Shown here: piece by piece, positions 1 through 11,900 of the stretch
Layout: each line of letters begins with the position of its first letter
How positions within the stretch are numbered: the first letter of the stretch is position 1
Source: Gracilaria domingensis
Lineage: Eukaryota; Rhodophyta; Florideophyceae; Gracilariales; Gracilariaceae
Assembly: GCA_022539475.1 (NCBI GenBank)
Contig: VCMS01000048.1
Location: 186,001-250,000, forward strand
Reading direction: 5' to 3'
DNA: 64,000 nucleotides
Translations under genes and position numbers: made by a program
The notes under the pieces: model-generated
What the model was told of the DNA's origin: nothing
Seen by the model: only the letters and a program-made list of their open reading frames with translations
Databases searched by the model: none

Positions 1-9
1 GCACCTGCC

Positions 10-1248
10 ATGCTGCGCGCGCGCGCGCACGACTGCGCCGCCGACGACGCGCCGGCCGCGCCGGCCGCGCGCCGCGCGCCGGCGCGCGCCGGCGAGCTGG
101 TGGTGGTGCACGAGAAGTACACCTCGCTCAGCGCCGTCACGCTGCGCGCGCGCGCGCACCTGGACAACCGCTACGGGCGCTTCCGCCACGACGACGCGCT
201 GCGCGCCGGCTTCGGCACGCGCTGGCGCGCCGTCTCGCGCGACGCGCGCCGCTGCGCCGGCTTTGTGCACGCGCTGCAGCCCAACGCGGCGCTGATGGCG
301 TACGCCATGCTGCACCGCACGCAGATCGTGTACCCGCACGACGCGTTCGTCGTCGCCGCGTTCCTGCGCCTGCGCCCGGGCTGCGTCGTCGTCGAGTGCG
401 GCACGGGCTCCGGCTCGGCCGCCGCCGCGTTTGCCACCGCCGTGGCGCCGCACGGCCGCGTGCTCAGCTTTGAGTTTCATCGCGGCCGCGCCGAGGCCGC
501 CGCCAGCCACTTTGAGCGCCTGCGCATTGCGCACATCGTCAGCGTCACCGCCGGCGTGGACGTCGTCAAGGAGGGCTTTGTGGGCGTGCGCGACGCCAGC
601 GCAGACGCCGTGTTCCTGGATGTGCCCGCCCCGTATGCGTTGGTGGCCGAGGCCAAGCGCGTGCTCAACAACAACGGCGTGCTCTGCGCCTTCTCGCCGT
701 GCGTGGAGCAGGTGGCACGAACGTGCGAGCAGCTGCGCCGCGCGCGCTTCTACGCCGTCAGAACGATCACCGCGCCGGTGAAGACCTTCGAGACCAGGCG
801 CCGCGCCGACGGCGCGCCGGGCTTCGCCGCCGCGTCGCCGCCCGTCGGCGCGAAGAGGACGCGCGCGCACGCGCGCCCGTCGTCGATTGCGTCGCGCGTC
901 GCCAAGAGAAGGCGCGGCGACGACGGCTCGCCCAGCGCCGCCGAGCAGCGCGCGGCCTCGGACGCCGACGCCGACGGCGCCGGGCGCCGCAGCGCGGGCG
1001 CGGAGCGCGTGGCCGTGGCCGCGCTCGGCGAGCAGCGCCACGTCGGGCGCGTGGTGCGCGCGGCCGTGCCGCTGCACAGCCGCCCGTTCTCCGTCATGAA
1101 GGGGCACACCAGCTTCCTCACCTTCGCCACCAGCGCGCGCGCATCGCCGCCGCCGCCGCCGCCGCCGCGCGAGAAGGCGGCGGCGCGGTCGGCGGCGCCC
1201 GCGCGCGGGCGCGACGACGCGCAGCGCGCGCGATGTTTGGTGATGTGA
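10..1248 (+). CDS. TRM61: tRNA (adenine-58-N1)-methyltransferase catalytic subunit Trm61-like
   Basis: This protein (412 aa) should methylate N1 of A58 in tRNAs with S-adenosylmethionine, as the catalytic half of the Trm6/Trm61 complex in the nucleus. Seen: an N-terminal barrel-like stretch ([13 protein letters not shown], about residue 28), the family block RTQIVYPHD near residue 98, the SAM-binding loop ECGTGSGS near 129, FEFHRGRAE near 151, the catalytic-site stretch [10 protein letters not shown] near 199, [15 protein letters not shown] near 228, and the family's C-terminal [11 protein letters not shown] near 363. A basic, low-complexity insert (about 280-350) and a proline run lie around that last block. 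The first ATG in the window is used; a start further upstream is possible because the sequence begins only 9 bases before. Codons are almost all G/C-ending. Confidence 0.88.
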   Translation: MLRARAHDCAADDAPAAPAARRAPARAGELVVVHEKYTSLSAVTLRARAHLDNRYGRFRHDDALRAGFGTRWRAVSRDARRCAGFVHALQPNAALMAYAMLHRTQIVYPHDAFVVAAFLRLRPGCVVVECGTGSGSAAAAFATAVAPHGRVLSFEFHRGRAEAAASHFERLRIAHIVSVTAGVDVVKEGFVGVRDASADAVFLDVPAPYALVAEAKRVLNNNGVLCAFSPCVEQVARTCEQLRRARFYAVRTITAPVKTFETRRRADGAPGFAAASPPVGAKRTRAHARPSSIASRVAKRRRGDDGSPSAAEQRAASDADADGAGRRSAGAERVAVAALGEQRHVGRVVRAAVPLHSRPFSVMKGHTSFLTFATSARASPPPPPPPREKAAARSAAPARGRDDAQRARCLVM

Positions 1249-1475
1249 GTGGCGGGCGTGCGCGCCGCATGATGCGCGCACGCGCCAGCGCGCCGTCCCG
1301 GCGTGCAGTTTTGCTTTTTTTCGCTGGCGCAACGGCGCGCTTTTTTGCGCGCTGCGCCGCGGCTTGTGTGCGCCATCCGCCATCGACTACAGCTGCCATT
1401 GCGTCCGCCGTGCGCTTTCCGCGTTCGTCCCCCCCCCCCACCGCCTCCGCCCCCTCCGCAGCTTCCACGTCCGTC
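1249..1475. other. spacer between Trm61 and the next gene
   Basis: Tandem (same-strand) spacer of about 230 bp. It is GC-rich with T runs (about 1313-1322 and 1341-1346) and a nine-C run near 1432-1440. No clear TATA element or polyadenylation hexamer was recognised. Confidence 0.5.
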
Positions 1476-3757
1476 ATGTCCGCGCCGCCGCCGCCCGCCG
1501 CCCCCCTTCCGCGGCGCCCCCCGCCTCCCCCTCGCCAGCTTCGTCCGGCGAAGGCGCCGCCCCGTCCGGCGTCGCCAAGCGCGCCAAGAATACCTCCCCC
1601 GATCACAAGCGCGTCACCATTTGGAACCGCGTTCAGGGCCGTAAAATCGCCGGCAATGCCGCCCCCTTGCAGAAGAACCTCGACGAGTATCTGCGTAAAC
1701 ACCCGCATTGCGAGCGGTACAACGGACAGGATCGTGCTACTAGATACACGCAACATAGACGTATCTTGCCTGTCGGCGCCAACGTTGCGCAGGTGAGGGC
1801 GCCGCCGCAGGTTATGTTGCCCGTGCAGACCGTGCTGCCCTTGCCTGTGCAGTCCTTCCCTACTTCTAGTGCCTTGCATCTCCCTGTGCAGCTCGTGTCG
1901 TATCCCGTACCGTTGGACGCCGCCAATTTGCATCTCTACAACGCCCAACAACGCCCGTCGTACTTCGTGCCGCAGTATCCCATCCCACCAGATCTTCAGC
2001 AGCAGCAGCAGCAAACTCAACAACCGCAACAAGCTCAACAACCGCAACCGTCGCGCGCCCCACACCCACACCAACCGTCTGCGTCAAACGTCGCCCCGTC
2101 GCAACACCAAACGCCCGCCGCCAGCAAGCATCCGCCCATCGACGCCGCGCACCCGCTTGCCGTTGGTGACGCCCTGCACAAGCACAAGTCCTTGCAACAG
2201 CCGCCGTTGTTCCCGCATCATACCTTCCCCCTCGTGAATGAGCATGCTCCGCTTGATTCCAAGCTCGCGCGCCAGACAGCCGAGTCTACTGTCGCCAATG
2301 CGCTTGCGAAGGCTAACGCGCAGATGAGGGGCCATGTCAAGGGTGAACCCACCGCCTCCTTCCCTCCGGATCAAAATGCGGCACATGCGCATCGTGCCGC
2401 TTCCGCAGCTGTCCCGAACTCCGCTACTGCTGCTGCGGCCGCCGCCGCCGCCGCCGCCGCTGCCGCCGCCGCTGCTGCCGCCGCTGCCGCTGGCCCGAGG
2501 AACGGCGAGGATAAGCACGCGGTGCAACTTTCACCCACGCAGTTTTTCAAGGACATGAAGGTGATGATGCAGAAGAAGGCGGAGCAATCGTCGCGTTCTC
2601 AAAATGTGCTGCCGAGTCATGCGAAGAAGAGCTCGCCGTCCATGCCGTCCGCGCATGAGTTGCCAGTCGTGTCCAACCCGATGCAGCAAGTTTCCCACCA
2701 CGCCTCCATGCACCATCACATGGCGCGTCCTGGGCAACGCATGACGCACTCTGTGGCGCAGTCGTCAGCGCAAGCGCCATTGGCTACGTCGCAACCGTAC
2801 GGCGCTTCTCAGCATTCGTCGCTTACTGCGTTTGACGTGGATGCTGCTACTTTCCAACTTGCCGGTACTAGAATTGATGAATCGGAATCGACGCATAGTG
2901 CGGGTAATAATCCGGGTGCGGCAGCGCTTGATGTTGCGTTGGTTGCGTCGCCGTCACAGGAGATGATGCCGTCGAATATGACGCTGTCTGAGTCTGTTTC
3001 ACAGGGGCTTGATTTACATGCGACCCACCTTTCGTCAGACGCCGCTGCAAAGGACGCTAGGAAACAGCGTGCGGATGATATTGACAAGGTGCTCAATAGT
3101 GCTGGCACTTCGGTTGGACTATCCAGTCATTGTAACATATCCGCTACCACTACGAACCAGATATTCGATGCTTCTCGCTTTAACAATGGCAAGAATGCGA
3201 CGTCGGTAAGTCGTTCGTTTAGTTTTCTATTCAAGAATGCGCCGTTTGCTTCGAGGGAGAACTCTATGGATTTTAGAAGGGGCGAGTTTGGTGGTAAAAG
3301 GGATGTGTCGATGGATATGATTCGAAGAGATATTTCCATGGATTTGCTGTCGGCGAGGCGAATTGGCTCGCAGGAGCGTATTGATGGCGAGCTTGTGCGT
3401 GAGATGAGCGTCGACTTTTTTGGAAGCTCGTTGCGGAATGCCAATCGCGATTTTAGTATGGAGATGCAGTTCCCAACAGACTCGAATGGGGTGCAAGCTG
3501 GCGCTGTGTTCGAGCTGGGTGCCCTTACTGATGATGTTGTTTTTGGCCAACCGTTCCAAAACCTACACGCTCCGTCCAAGACGGAGCACAACGCTTCGGC
3601 TGAAGGGCGAGACGGGAGATTCTCCAGATCTAAAATCGGAATGTCACAAGACGACCTCATGGTGCATGTGCTGGCAAACCAAGGAGCTCATCAGCAATTC
3701 CGACGCAATGTGAATGGAAGCATAGAAGATCTCCGTGAACTGAAGATGCCGTTCTAG
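1476..3757 (+). CDS. Q/A-rich nuclear-type protein with Ser-Met-Asp repeats
   Basis: No known family is recognised with certainty. The protein (about 760 aa) opens with a conserved-looking block, [19 protein letters not shown] followed by a YLRKHP motif and YNGQD (coding bases about 1614-1730). A proline- and glutamine-rich stretch follows (about 1990-2060, six Q in a row), then a run of about 20 alanines (about 2430-2490), His/Ser-rich sequence, and four or five short repeats of the form (R)(D/E)xS(M/V)(D/E) between 3250 and 3470. Such make-up is typical of transcription or chromatin regulators; that is inference. The only good ATG upstream (1476) lies in a different frame from the rest. One extra C in the C run at 1503-1508 would give a smooth MSAPPPP...PSAAPPAS N-terminus, so a homopolymer error or a tiny intron is likely. 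The C-terminus ends in a basic/acidic segment. Confidence 0.6.
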
Positions 3758-3919
3758 TCATATGTACAGACGAAGGCTAGAACTGCTTGCCTGCAGCTGA
3801 TTTCCCACCGTTTCATCATGTGTATATTCGTGTAAAGAAACATCTTGTTGCGCAGTTCTTCTCCATAGTTGTTCTTGCTTGGCATTTGGCGTTCTCTTTT
3901 GAGTCCTCTGTGTTCTGTG

Positions 3920-4729
3920 TTAGATGTAGGCGCTCTCCAGATCAAGTTCTCTTGCACTGTGTACAGACACTGACTTTTTCCTCGCCAATAAAACCCTTGA
4001 GAACGGTACGTCTCGTGCCATGGCTCGTTGTGCCATGTTGATTACGTACAGACATGTGGGAGCATTCCCAAACAAGACAAACGAAATGATCCATAACGTC
4101 GTCACGCAGTTCAGTTCACCTTCGCGAACAATGACGAACACCATTGTGAACAGAATGCCCGTCAAGTTGTCGATGAAGAGGAACGCCGCCCATTGCACCG
4201 ACTTGAGAACCGAGTATCCCTCTTGCAGGCTTTCAAACCTCGAAGCCCAAAAGCAGACAGAGGCAAATCCCATCAGCAAAGCGAAGAACACGCCCCCAAT
4301 AATCTTGCTTTGTCTAGATGTGCCTTCCGAACGCATGTTTAGAGGGCTGGTCACGCCATCTGTGGTGTACGGGAGCAAACCCAATGTGACGTCCCTCGCC
4401 CTGTAAATCAGGTACGCAACGTACCACAACAGAGCAAAATTACCTACAAACGGAAACAAAACGGCAAACACCTTGTTCGATAGGCACATAACGGGAGGTC
4501 CATCACGAAGATAAACATACAAAGCGGCAAAAGAAGCCCCGACGATGTAATCAGCTAGAGCTGATAACGCCCATGGTGATCTAGCAATCCCAGATACGCC
4601 TGCAGGAAGAGGGCTATCTCGAATTGTGTCGAGGAGAGAAATGAACAGTGCCACACCGACGGTGCCAAGGAAAGCGGCAAGAATAAATGCCTGGGTCGCT
4701 CTAGCATTGGTAGCCCGAGTAGAATCCAT
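3920..4729 (-). CDS. polytopic membrane protein, DUF1475-like
   Basis: A 269-aa integral membrane protein with about six hydrophobic segments: residues near 15-31, 53-75, 85-110, 143-162, 180-200 and 210-230. Two stretches look alike: a helix starting ALADYIVGASFAALYVY followed by an LFPFVGNFALLWYVAYLIYRA helix, and later LFIDNLTGILFTMVFV followed by a LFGNAPTCLYVINMAQRA helix. This pattern (Asp-bearing helix, then a Gly-x-x-x-Thr/Cys-Tyr helix) resembles plant DUF1475 proteins, apparently present twice; the match is from memory and tentative. The C-terminal tail is basic then acidic and probably cytosolic. The gene converges on the gene at 1476-3757 (162-bp gap). Function unknown. Confidence 0.7.
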   Translation of the reverse strand: MDSTRATNARATQAFILAAFLGTVGVALFISLLDTIRDSPLPAGVSGIARSPWALSALADYIVGASFAALYVYLRDGPPVMCLSNKVFAVLFPFVGNFALLWYVAYLIYRARDVTLGLLPYTTDGVTSPLNMRSEGTSRQSKIIGGVFFALLMGFASVCFWASRFESLQEGYSVLKSVQWAAFLFIDNLTGILFTMVFVIVREGELNCVTTLWIISFVLFGNAPTCLYVINMAQRAMARDVPFSRVLLARKKSVSVHSARELDLESAYI

Positions 4730-5369
4730 ATTCTTTGACGGGGTCTTGCTTCAGATGTGGAAACTTTGGGATTGCCGGCTGTACCAGGATATCAATGTAA
4801 GCCTGCTGGAACTGGATGCTCCCTTCTAGACGAACTGCTGTACTATCGGGTTCGACAAACTCTTTTTGACACTCAGGATGTCTGTATGCCTACCCTTGTA
4901 CTACCTTCGTACATGTTACATTGAGTATACTCACAAATTTGGGCCACAAAACAAGGTTTCAAGATCAAAACCGAACGCTTTTGGGCCGAAGAAATGATAC
5001 GCTCGGAACAAGACGGAACATGACGTCATCTCACGACGGTGGTGACGGCACATTCTTGATAGAACATATCATCCCTTTTACATAGATTGCCATAATATAG
5101 AATGTGCACTCGCATCATAGTCGAAAATGTAGGTGTGACAACATCGACATCAGTGGCAACTGTTCTGTTCTTGTCACATCTTACCACATTCGCTAGATCG
5201 AGACCTTCATCGCCCGGAAATCAGAAGTGCTACGTACTGTACACACCGACAACTCAATTCACGGCAAACATATGCCCATTTCACACACAAGATACAGTAT
5301 AACAAACAAAAAATGCTGCGATGAGCTTACATGTCCGCAACCGAAAGTTGACTCTTAACCAACTGTTGG
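4730..5369. other. intergenic region, no gene seen
   Basis: 640 bp holding the promoter of the membrane protein gene (start at 4729) and the 3' region of the kinase gene ending at 5370. It is modestly AT-rich. No RNA gene, repeat or convincing ORF was seen. Confidence 0.5.
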
Positions 5370-7755
5370 TCACAGCTGGATCTTTTGTTCTTCGCTAACT
5401 ACAACAGTGGGTCTCTGGGAAAGCTTCCTAGCTGCCTTCTGCTCCTTTGCATCGACAAGTTTCATGATAGCTACCGCAGGCGGGAATCCTTTTTCCAAAA
5501 GTCCGTACCATGCTGGATCAATATGAGCATGTGCAAAGGCTTTGAACTTCGTTTTGATGTCCCCAGAGCTCATGACCAACTGTCTCCTAAGCAAGTCTCC
5601 GGCTTTCTTCTCGCTGTCATGCACATTCAAGCTGAACTTGCCCTGGACGAAATTTCGAATTTGCGCCTCCTCATATCCGGCCTTGCTGAACATCATGACA
5701 AACGATCGGACAATCGCAGGTGCTTCTGCCCGCAGGGCAAGGAAGGCGTCAACGCACATGGTCACGAACCTGTCCCAAATCCCCAGCTCCTTGAAAACCG
5801 CTTCCATCTGCGGCGCAATCGCAATACGTGGTCCATCGATTGGTGGACTAGTACCCATGAGGAAGCCAAAGTCAATATGAAGAACATATTGATGATCCTT
5901 CACAAGCACATTATCGAAATGTCTATCTCTCCCACTGAGTAACAAACATGATACAAGGAAAAAAGCCAAGAGCCAAAGAAACCTGTCAGTAAAAGCCGCG
6001 CAGCACAAAGCAGAGTGAGATGACACTATGAACTTACCCGCAGATATAAGCCCCAATATAAGACCCAACCGTAGAACGAACAATATCTTCAACTCGATCA
6101 GAGTCAGAACCAAACTTATTTCTCCAGCCTACCCAATCATAATCCTTCAATGGAATTAGCCCAGTCATAGCCTCCATGAATCCCTTAGTGGGGGTAGTCG
6201 GGAAAACTTCATAACAGAAACTATATGGTGGCTTACTGTACTTGGGTTTAATGAGAGCTGATGACTCCCATATATGGTTAAACACTTGGAACATGACCTC
6301 CACCCCCAAATCCTGCATAAGATTGTCACCCTCTTTGATCAAAATCCCCGGAGGAAGTATAATATGGTCGTCATCTTCATCTAAATCAGCATTTTCCATG
6401 GGTACTCTCAGTTCCACTATCATAGGGCGCGCAATACTCGTGAATACCTTACGCACGACGACAGAACCAATAACCGAGCTGTCCTGACGCACGTCATTGA
6501 TTTCCATAGCTGAAATTGCGGACCTAGGTGCCAGTGTATCGCTCGCAAAGTCTGCCGACGACGAACCAAAGCTTGCCGACGACGTGTTATCACTTGCAGA
6601 AACATCCTCTGTCATGAATTTGGAGAAGTCCAGATGCGCTTGCGCATTAAGACCGCCGCAGTACAAAGGATGAGTGATTGCCCGATATCCATATCTATAG
6701 CCCTTGTCAACATATCGCACGTATGCAGTACTTGTCCAAAACTCGAAACTCTGCAAGTCAACCATGTCCATTGGGAGCTGAACTTCAATCTGCTTAATTG
6801 CGGTTGGTTGCTTCTCAAGCTCACCCCAAGACGTAATGACCCTATTTGCATTGGTTCTACAACGACAGTGTCCTGCATCCTCACGTTGTAAAGCCATGCG
6901 ACATTGATATATTCGCTTCTTCGAATCTACAAACTTGGAGGAGTGGCCACCAACCTTGTGTATAAGTCCATGGTCGAGCAAACGTTGAGCGAGCTCAACA
7001 GCCTCACTCCGGCTCCTGAAATTTGCCCGCTCCATAATGCCATCAACCAGGTCAGTACCAAAGAAAGCGCCCCTGAAAGGACGCATGAACCAGTTGATGG
7101 TACGAATATGGATGCCGTGTTCTGGGTGCAGCAGGCGTCGAACGGCAAAGTTGATGACAGTTTTCTTATCCTCTAACCAACCAGCAACCTGTTTGCTATC
7201 GACCATGCGAAATGACGCAGAATCAGCGTTGGAAACAGCGCTCGAAGAAGGCGTACCGTTCATTTCGCGAGCGTAATCGTCCAGCGCATGTCTGGCAGCT
7301 TGATAGCAATCTCGCCGATGGACGAGCTTGACGTTCCATTGCTGAGCGAAGGCAGGGTTACGAATCAGTAGTAAAAACCGCAGCTTGACACCCCGACAGG
7401 CGGCAACGCGCATACGCAAAACAGATACTAGTTTTATGTAGTTCTGACGGTGAGTGGGAGACTCGCCAATTCGGTGTATAGCAGCCAAGATTAGCGGCAA
7501 GAGACGGAAAATAGCAACATTGTTGGCAGCGAGGAGGGCATCGTGGGTAAGGTTGTCCTCCAGGTCAGGAGCTAACAGAATGTTGACCAAATGCCCGGGA
7601 TAGAGTTCAAACGCGCTAAAGGTAGACTTTGACATGGTGGCCGATGAAAGACGTTTCAGGCGTCGAAGGTCGTTCTCGGAAGAATCCTCCGACTGAGTGA
7701 CAGAAGACATGACAGGCTGTGGAGCGATGTCCGTCTGCTTCTGGTCTTGGGTCAT
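5370..7755 (-). CDS. DEP-domain phosphatidylinositol 3/4-kinase (two exons)
   Basis: Spliced product of 760 aa (exon 1: 7755-6038; exon 2: 5934-5370). It should phosphorylate a phosphoinositide head group with ATP. Seen: an unassigned N-terminal half; a DEP domain at about residues 215-288 (GTDLVDGIME, SRSEAVELAQRLLDHGLI, FVDSKKRIYQCR); then an N-lobe with GILIKEGDNLMQD, where Lys 474 matches the ATP-binding lysine and DNLMQD the family's DDLRQD. The catalytic loop reads GGRDRHFDN (Asp 576, Asn 581) and the metal site is HIDFGF (Asp 594). All key catalytic residues are therefore present. Clear C2, Ras-binding or PIK helical domains are not visible, so it is neither a standard class I/III PI3K nor a PI4KA. 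DEP domains bind membranes or GPCR/G-protein partners, which may recruit the enzyme. The substrate position cannot be told from sequence. Confidence 0.82.
5935..6037 (-). other. spliceosomal intron in the DEP-PI kinase gene
   Basis: A 103-bp intron with donor GTAAGT and acceptor CTCAG. It splits the codon for the second-last Gly before the catalytic loop. Removing it joins YIGAYIC to GGRDRHFDN and restores the lipid-kinase catalytic motif in frame, which is strong support. Confidence 0.88.
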
Positions 7756-8938
7756 GGTGATGGAGACAGACGGCCCGGTGGAGTGGGCCTTAGAAGCACT
7801 CCAAGCAGTAGCAATGATGCGAAACTGAGCTAAGCGCTCTAGGAGGTTCGGTGCAGAGCGGAAACGATGAATTCACTGCCCGTGACAGCGCTGGAGGAGC
7901 ACCTGAAGCGCGGACGACGTGTTTGAGCAAGCCTCTTTTACGTGTGGAACAAGTTTCCAATGTCGACTCCTCGTCTGGCTGCTGGGCAGCTTCGACACTT
8001 TGGCGTTGGCAGCGCTGAGATTTTGGAGAGGGTCCGAATGGGCCACAAAAAGCGTTGCCCATTGATACAGTTGAGCATGTCTCGCCGAAGTTGCTGCTCT
8101 TCGGTTTTTTTGACAAACGGCATCAATTGGGATGGCAGCCAATGATTCAACTGCAACGGCATACTGGACCGGTATTTCTGCGCAGCGTCGCAGTCTGGCA
8201 TCGTCGGCAGTCTCGATATTGCTAACTCAGTTTGGGTTCCGCCTCTTCTTCCAATTGAAGGCGCTCGTACTTTCACTTTTTTGTGGTGGCAGGAAACAGC
8301 AGTCGGAGTACGGATGTTCTAGGCCATTCCAGCTGACGCAATACCAAGGGCAGCGCCACAGTTCGGTATCTTTACATCTGCTCTTTCTGCAAGAAAGGCG
8401 CCTGGATCGGCGAGATTGCATGCAAGCCACGCGCATCATTTTCATTGGCGCATTTAAGGGAGCGGGGCAACCGAACAGCTCGTGCGGCCCCTGCCGATTG
8501 CGGCAGCGAGATTACAGGAAACCATGCACACAGTCTTACAGCTGCGGCGGAATGATTGCGGATCAACGTGTACACGTACGCGCGCGCTTGAGCGGCAGCG
8601 AAGCGAGTGTCGGAACAAAGCGCGCGGTACGAACTCGGTAGCAAACCAAGTGCGTGGCGCGTCGCGCTGTTGGCGCTCGTTCGGAAAGCGCGGCGGAAGC
8701 GACGCGCGGCGACGCGCGCAGATACACATGCATTGTACAGCCGACCAACGTTCGTGCCACCGCCCCCTCCAGACGCGCCGTTCGTGCTTATTACCTGCCG
8801 TTGCGCGGTACCGCTGTACGCAACGCGCCGCCCTTTCGATCCTTGCTATCCTCAGCCCGTCAAGCTGTTCACAGCCCCGCCTTCCGCCCGTCCTTGCCGC
8901 CGCCCGCTTCGTCGTCTCATAGCCCCTCTGCCGCCGCC
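7756..8938. other. divergent promoter region between DEP-PI kinase and exportin genes
   Basis: About 1.2 kb between two start codons facing away from each other. The right 350 bases become GC-rich with many CGCG steps, CpG-island-like, leading into the exportin start. An open frame of 169 codons (8132-8641, plus strand) is present but shows no family likeness or coding pattern I trust. No TATA element or RNA gene was recognised. Confidence 0.45.
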
Positions 8939-11900
8939 ATGTCCGACATTGCCGCCATGCTCGAAGCCGCCAAGCACGCGCTTGCTCAGCTTCATGTGGG
9001 CAACCCCTTGCGGATCAAGCAAGCCGAGACTGCGCTCAACCAGCTCTCCACCGCGCTCAACCCGCAGACAGCGCTCACCCTTGCCGATCGCTTACTTCAT
9101 CCCCAGCCCCCGTATTCTGGCGCCGCAAGCCCCGCCGAAACTGTGCATGCCTTTCATTTGCTCGAGCAGCGCGTTCTTCCCTCGTTCACCGACTTGCCGC
9201 AACCGTTCCGTTTACATGTTCGTCAGTTCGCACTCAGACTGGTGTCTCCAAATCCGCTCTACTCCTCTTTGCATACCAACAAGGCCGTTTCGTTCCTTGC
9301 CGCGCTGGCTGTGCGAGAGTGGCCGCAACGCTACAACAACTTCATCAGCGACGTCATTGCGATGCCCGCACACATCGGCTGTCAAGTACTCACTCATGTC
9401 TCTGATGACATCTATGCATTTCACTCCTCAATACATCCAAAACGCCTCCAAGAACTTCGTCATGCCATGGCTCTCACTCTCTCTACAACTCTGCCTTTCA
9501 TCATTTCTGCCGCCGACAACTTCCACAAGACGGCCAATTGGAGTGCTCTTCTCTCCGCTGTGCAATGCATACGATCGTTTCTGTATTGGGCCTCACTCCA
9601 AGTTGTGTTCTCCATGCGTGTTCCCCAAGCCTGCTTCACCCTCATTTGTAACCCACGCAGTGATGTCAGGAACGAAGTTTTGAACGCTCTATTGCATTTT
9701 GTTGGAAGAACCTTTCCGTCAGCAATCGTCTCGGAGGGCGATTTCAACCCCACCACTGCCTTTCGTCAAGTCTTTCTCGGACTGCTCAATGTGGCTGGAC
9801 AAACTCCTCTGGTGCTCGCTCCACTATCGCGCAGCCTCGTCCCCCCTACAGACGCGTTTCCACCTTTAAAAGAAGCGTGGTTCAAATCGGCACCCATAGA
9901 ATCGGTTGATGAGGAAGCTCACGAGTTCACAGTAAAGTTCTTCGAGGTACTCTCGAAACTTGGCACCACTCATTTTCCATCCTCGTTTCTGGCCCGTACA
10001 AACCATGCGAACGACTTGTCGAACAATGATCGCGAACTTGCGGCAGCCTTCGTCGATTTAATGACTGCTGGGTTGACCTGTCCTTCCTATGTGTTGAGAG
10101 AAACAGTCTTCATTTTCTTTACATCTACAACTGCTTATGTTTCTAGAAAGGAGATTCGTTCTGAGCTTGCATTATTTCTTGTCACCCGTTTCTTACATGG
10201 TACCACTGCTGGTGTGCTAAAGTTCGCCAGATACCCGGAGGTGGACAAGTACGGGGAGGTTGACTATGATGGAGATGATGTTTCGTTAACCGTCGCCCGC
10301 AGGAAACTCAATGGACACATGTATGGCGCACTTCGGACAGTTACTCACATTCTGCCGGAAGTGAGTGCGCTTTTCATACTCTCGAGGTTTGTGCGTTTGA
10401 TTTCACTGCAGTTGCCAAATTCCAAGTACCCCCTTGTTTCAGGGCCTCGTGGACCGATTGTGTGTCCTGATTCCGACGGCCAAAGCTGGAATTTTGGAGA
10501 CGTCGTGGACAGGAGAGCTTGGCGGTATTGCATAGATACAACATATCCCACGGTAGACGCCATTTGTCAAGCCGCCGCGAACAAAGTCTCTGCTGAAGTT
10601 AGGATACAGATGATTGCACTCCAAAGGCAAGCGTTTGAAGTAATCATCGCATGGAACGACGTCGAGTTGCTCGTTCCCAAAATCCATGCATTGCGAGTGT
10701 TGTTTCTATTGTACTCAACCGAGCCCCAAAAACTCGATGCGTGCATTGAAGCATTCGCAAGCATTATAGACAACCCCAATACACCTACCACGGCAAGATC
10801 CAGGGCGTGCGTTTCCTTGCGTTCAGTCTATCGGCGGTTGAGTCAATCCAAGGATGCCCACATCGGTCGGTTTGCCAATATGCTGTGCGACTACGCGGTG
10901 AACACGTTACTGAACCCCAAGTTTCGCGATCAGGACAAGATGCAGCTTGTTGAAGCAAGCGTGGCTTGTGTCATGTCCATACCTGGCGCCAAAGAAGCCG
11001 AACAGAAAATTGAGCGCATGTTAATGCCGTTGATTAACACGCTCTCCTCGGCCAAGGCTCTTTCTGTGTTCCAGTCCCCCGTCACATTTCTGGAGTTTCT
11101 AATGAAGGGGTCTGTTGATGAAGTATCGCCGATAGTATGCGCTTTCAACGTGTTGTCCAGCAGCATGCACCAAATATCTCGCCCTGTGGCAAAAGAAAAA
11201 GGTTCCAAACTCAATCTTACTTCTGGTATGCTGTCCCATGCCATTGCCCCAAAGGCCGTTGAAGTAGTTAGCGTGTTACTCCCTACTTTGCATGCCTTCT
11301 TTAATCCGGCCAAATTTCCTCGGGACAAAACGGATAAACTTCGATACAATGTTTTGTTGCCGACATGCAAATACTTGGTTTACCTCGTAAATTTGGACAG
11401 CAGCGAGATTTTGAAGAGAGTTGGAGACGGGCATGAGTCATACGAAGAAAGGCCAAGGGCTTTCAGAGAGGGGCCCTCTGTGCAAGAAGAACGAAGTTAT
11501 GACATTCTATCCAGTTATGGGATCGATCCACCGGATCGACAGTTCGCTTGGATACGTGAAACGCTTCACAGCTTGAGAATAAGTGGTTACGAAACCATTC
11601 GTGCTTGCGTCTTGTCCGGTGTGACAAAATCTCCAACACACTTGAATACGCTTCTGAGAGCCTTCTGCATGGATTTTCAATGCTTGGAACCATATCACCT
11701 GCTAGGAATTGTATCCCGTATTCTTGGGCCGCTTTTGTCGTTTTCCATTGTCTCCGCAGATCCGTCGTTCTTGGAGAACGTCGCCCAGTCTGAAGTGCCA
11801 AAGCTTCTCCATCACGTAGGAGAGCATATCGCAGCTTCTATTCAGGGAGCAGATACGTTTAGCGACACATCTGCTCTCGATATATATCGCGGTTGTTGTA

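Noticed and set aside
3986-3991. AATAAA on the plus strand beyond the 1476-3757 gene.
   Set aside because: It lies inside the coding region of the convergent membrane protein gene, so its use as a 3' end signal is uncertain.
8132-8641. Plus-strand 169-codon ATG frame between the kinase and exportin genes.
   Set aside because: It overlaps a presumed divergent promoter. Composition is random and no homologue is recognised.
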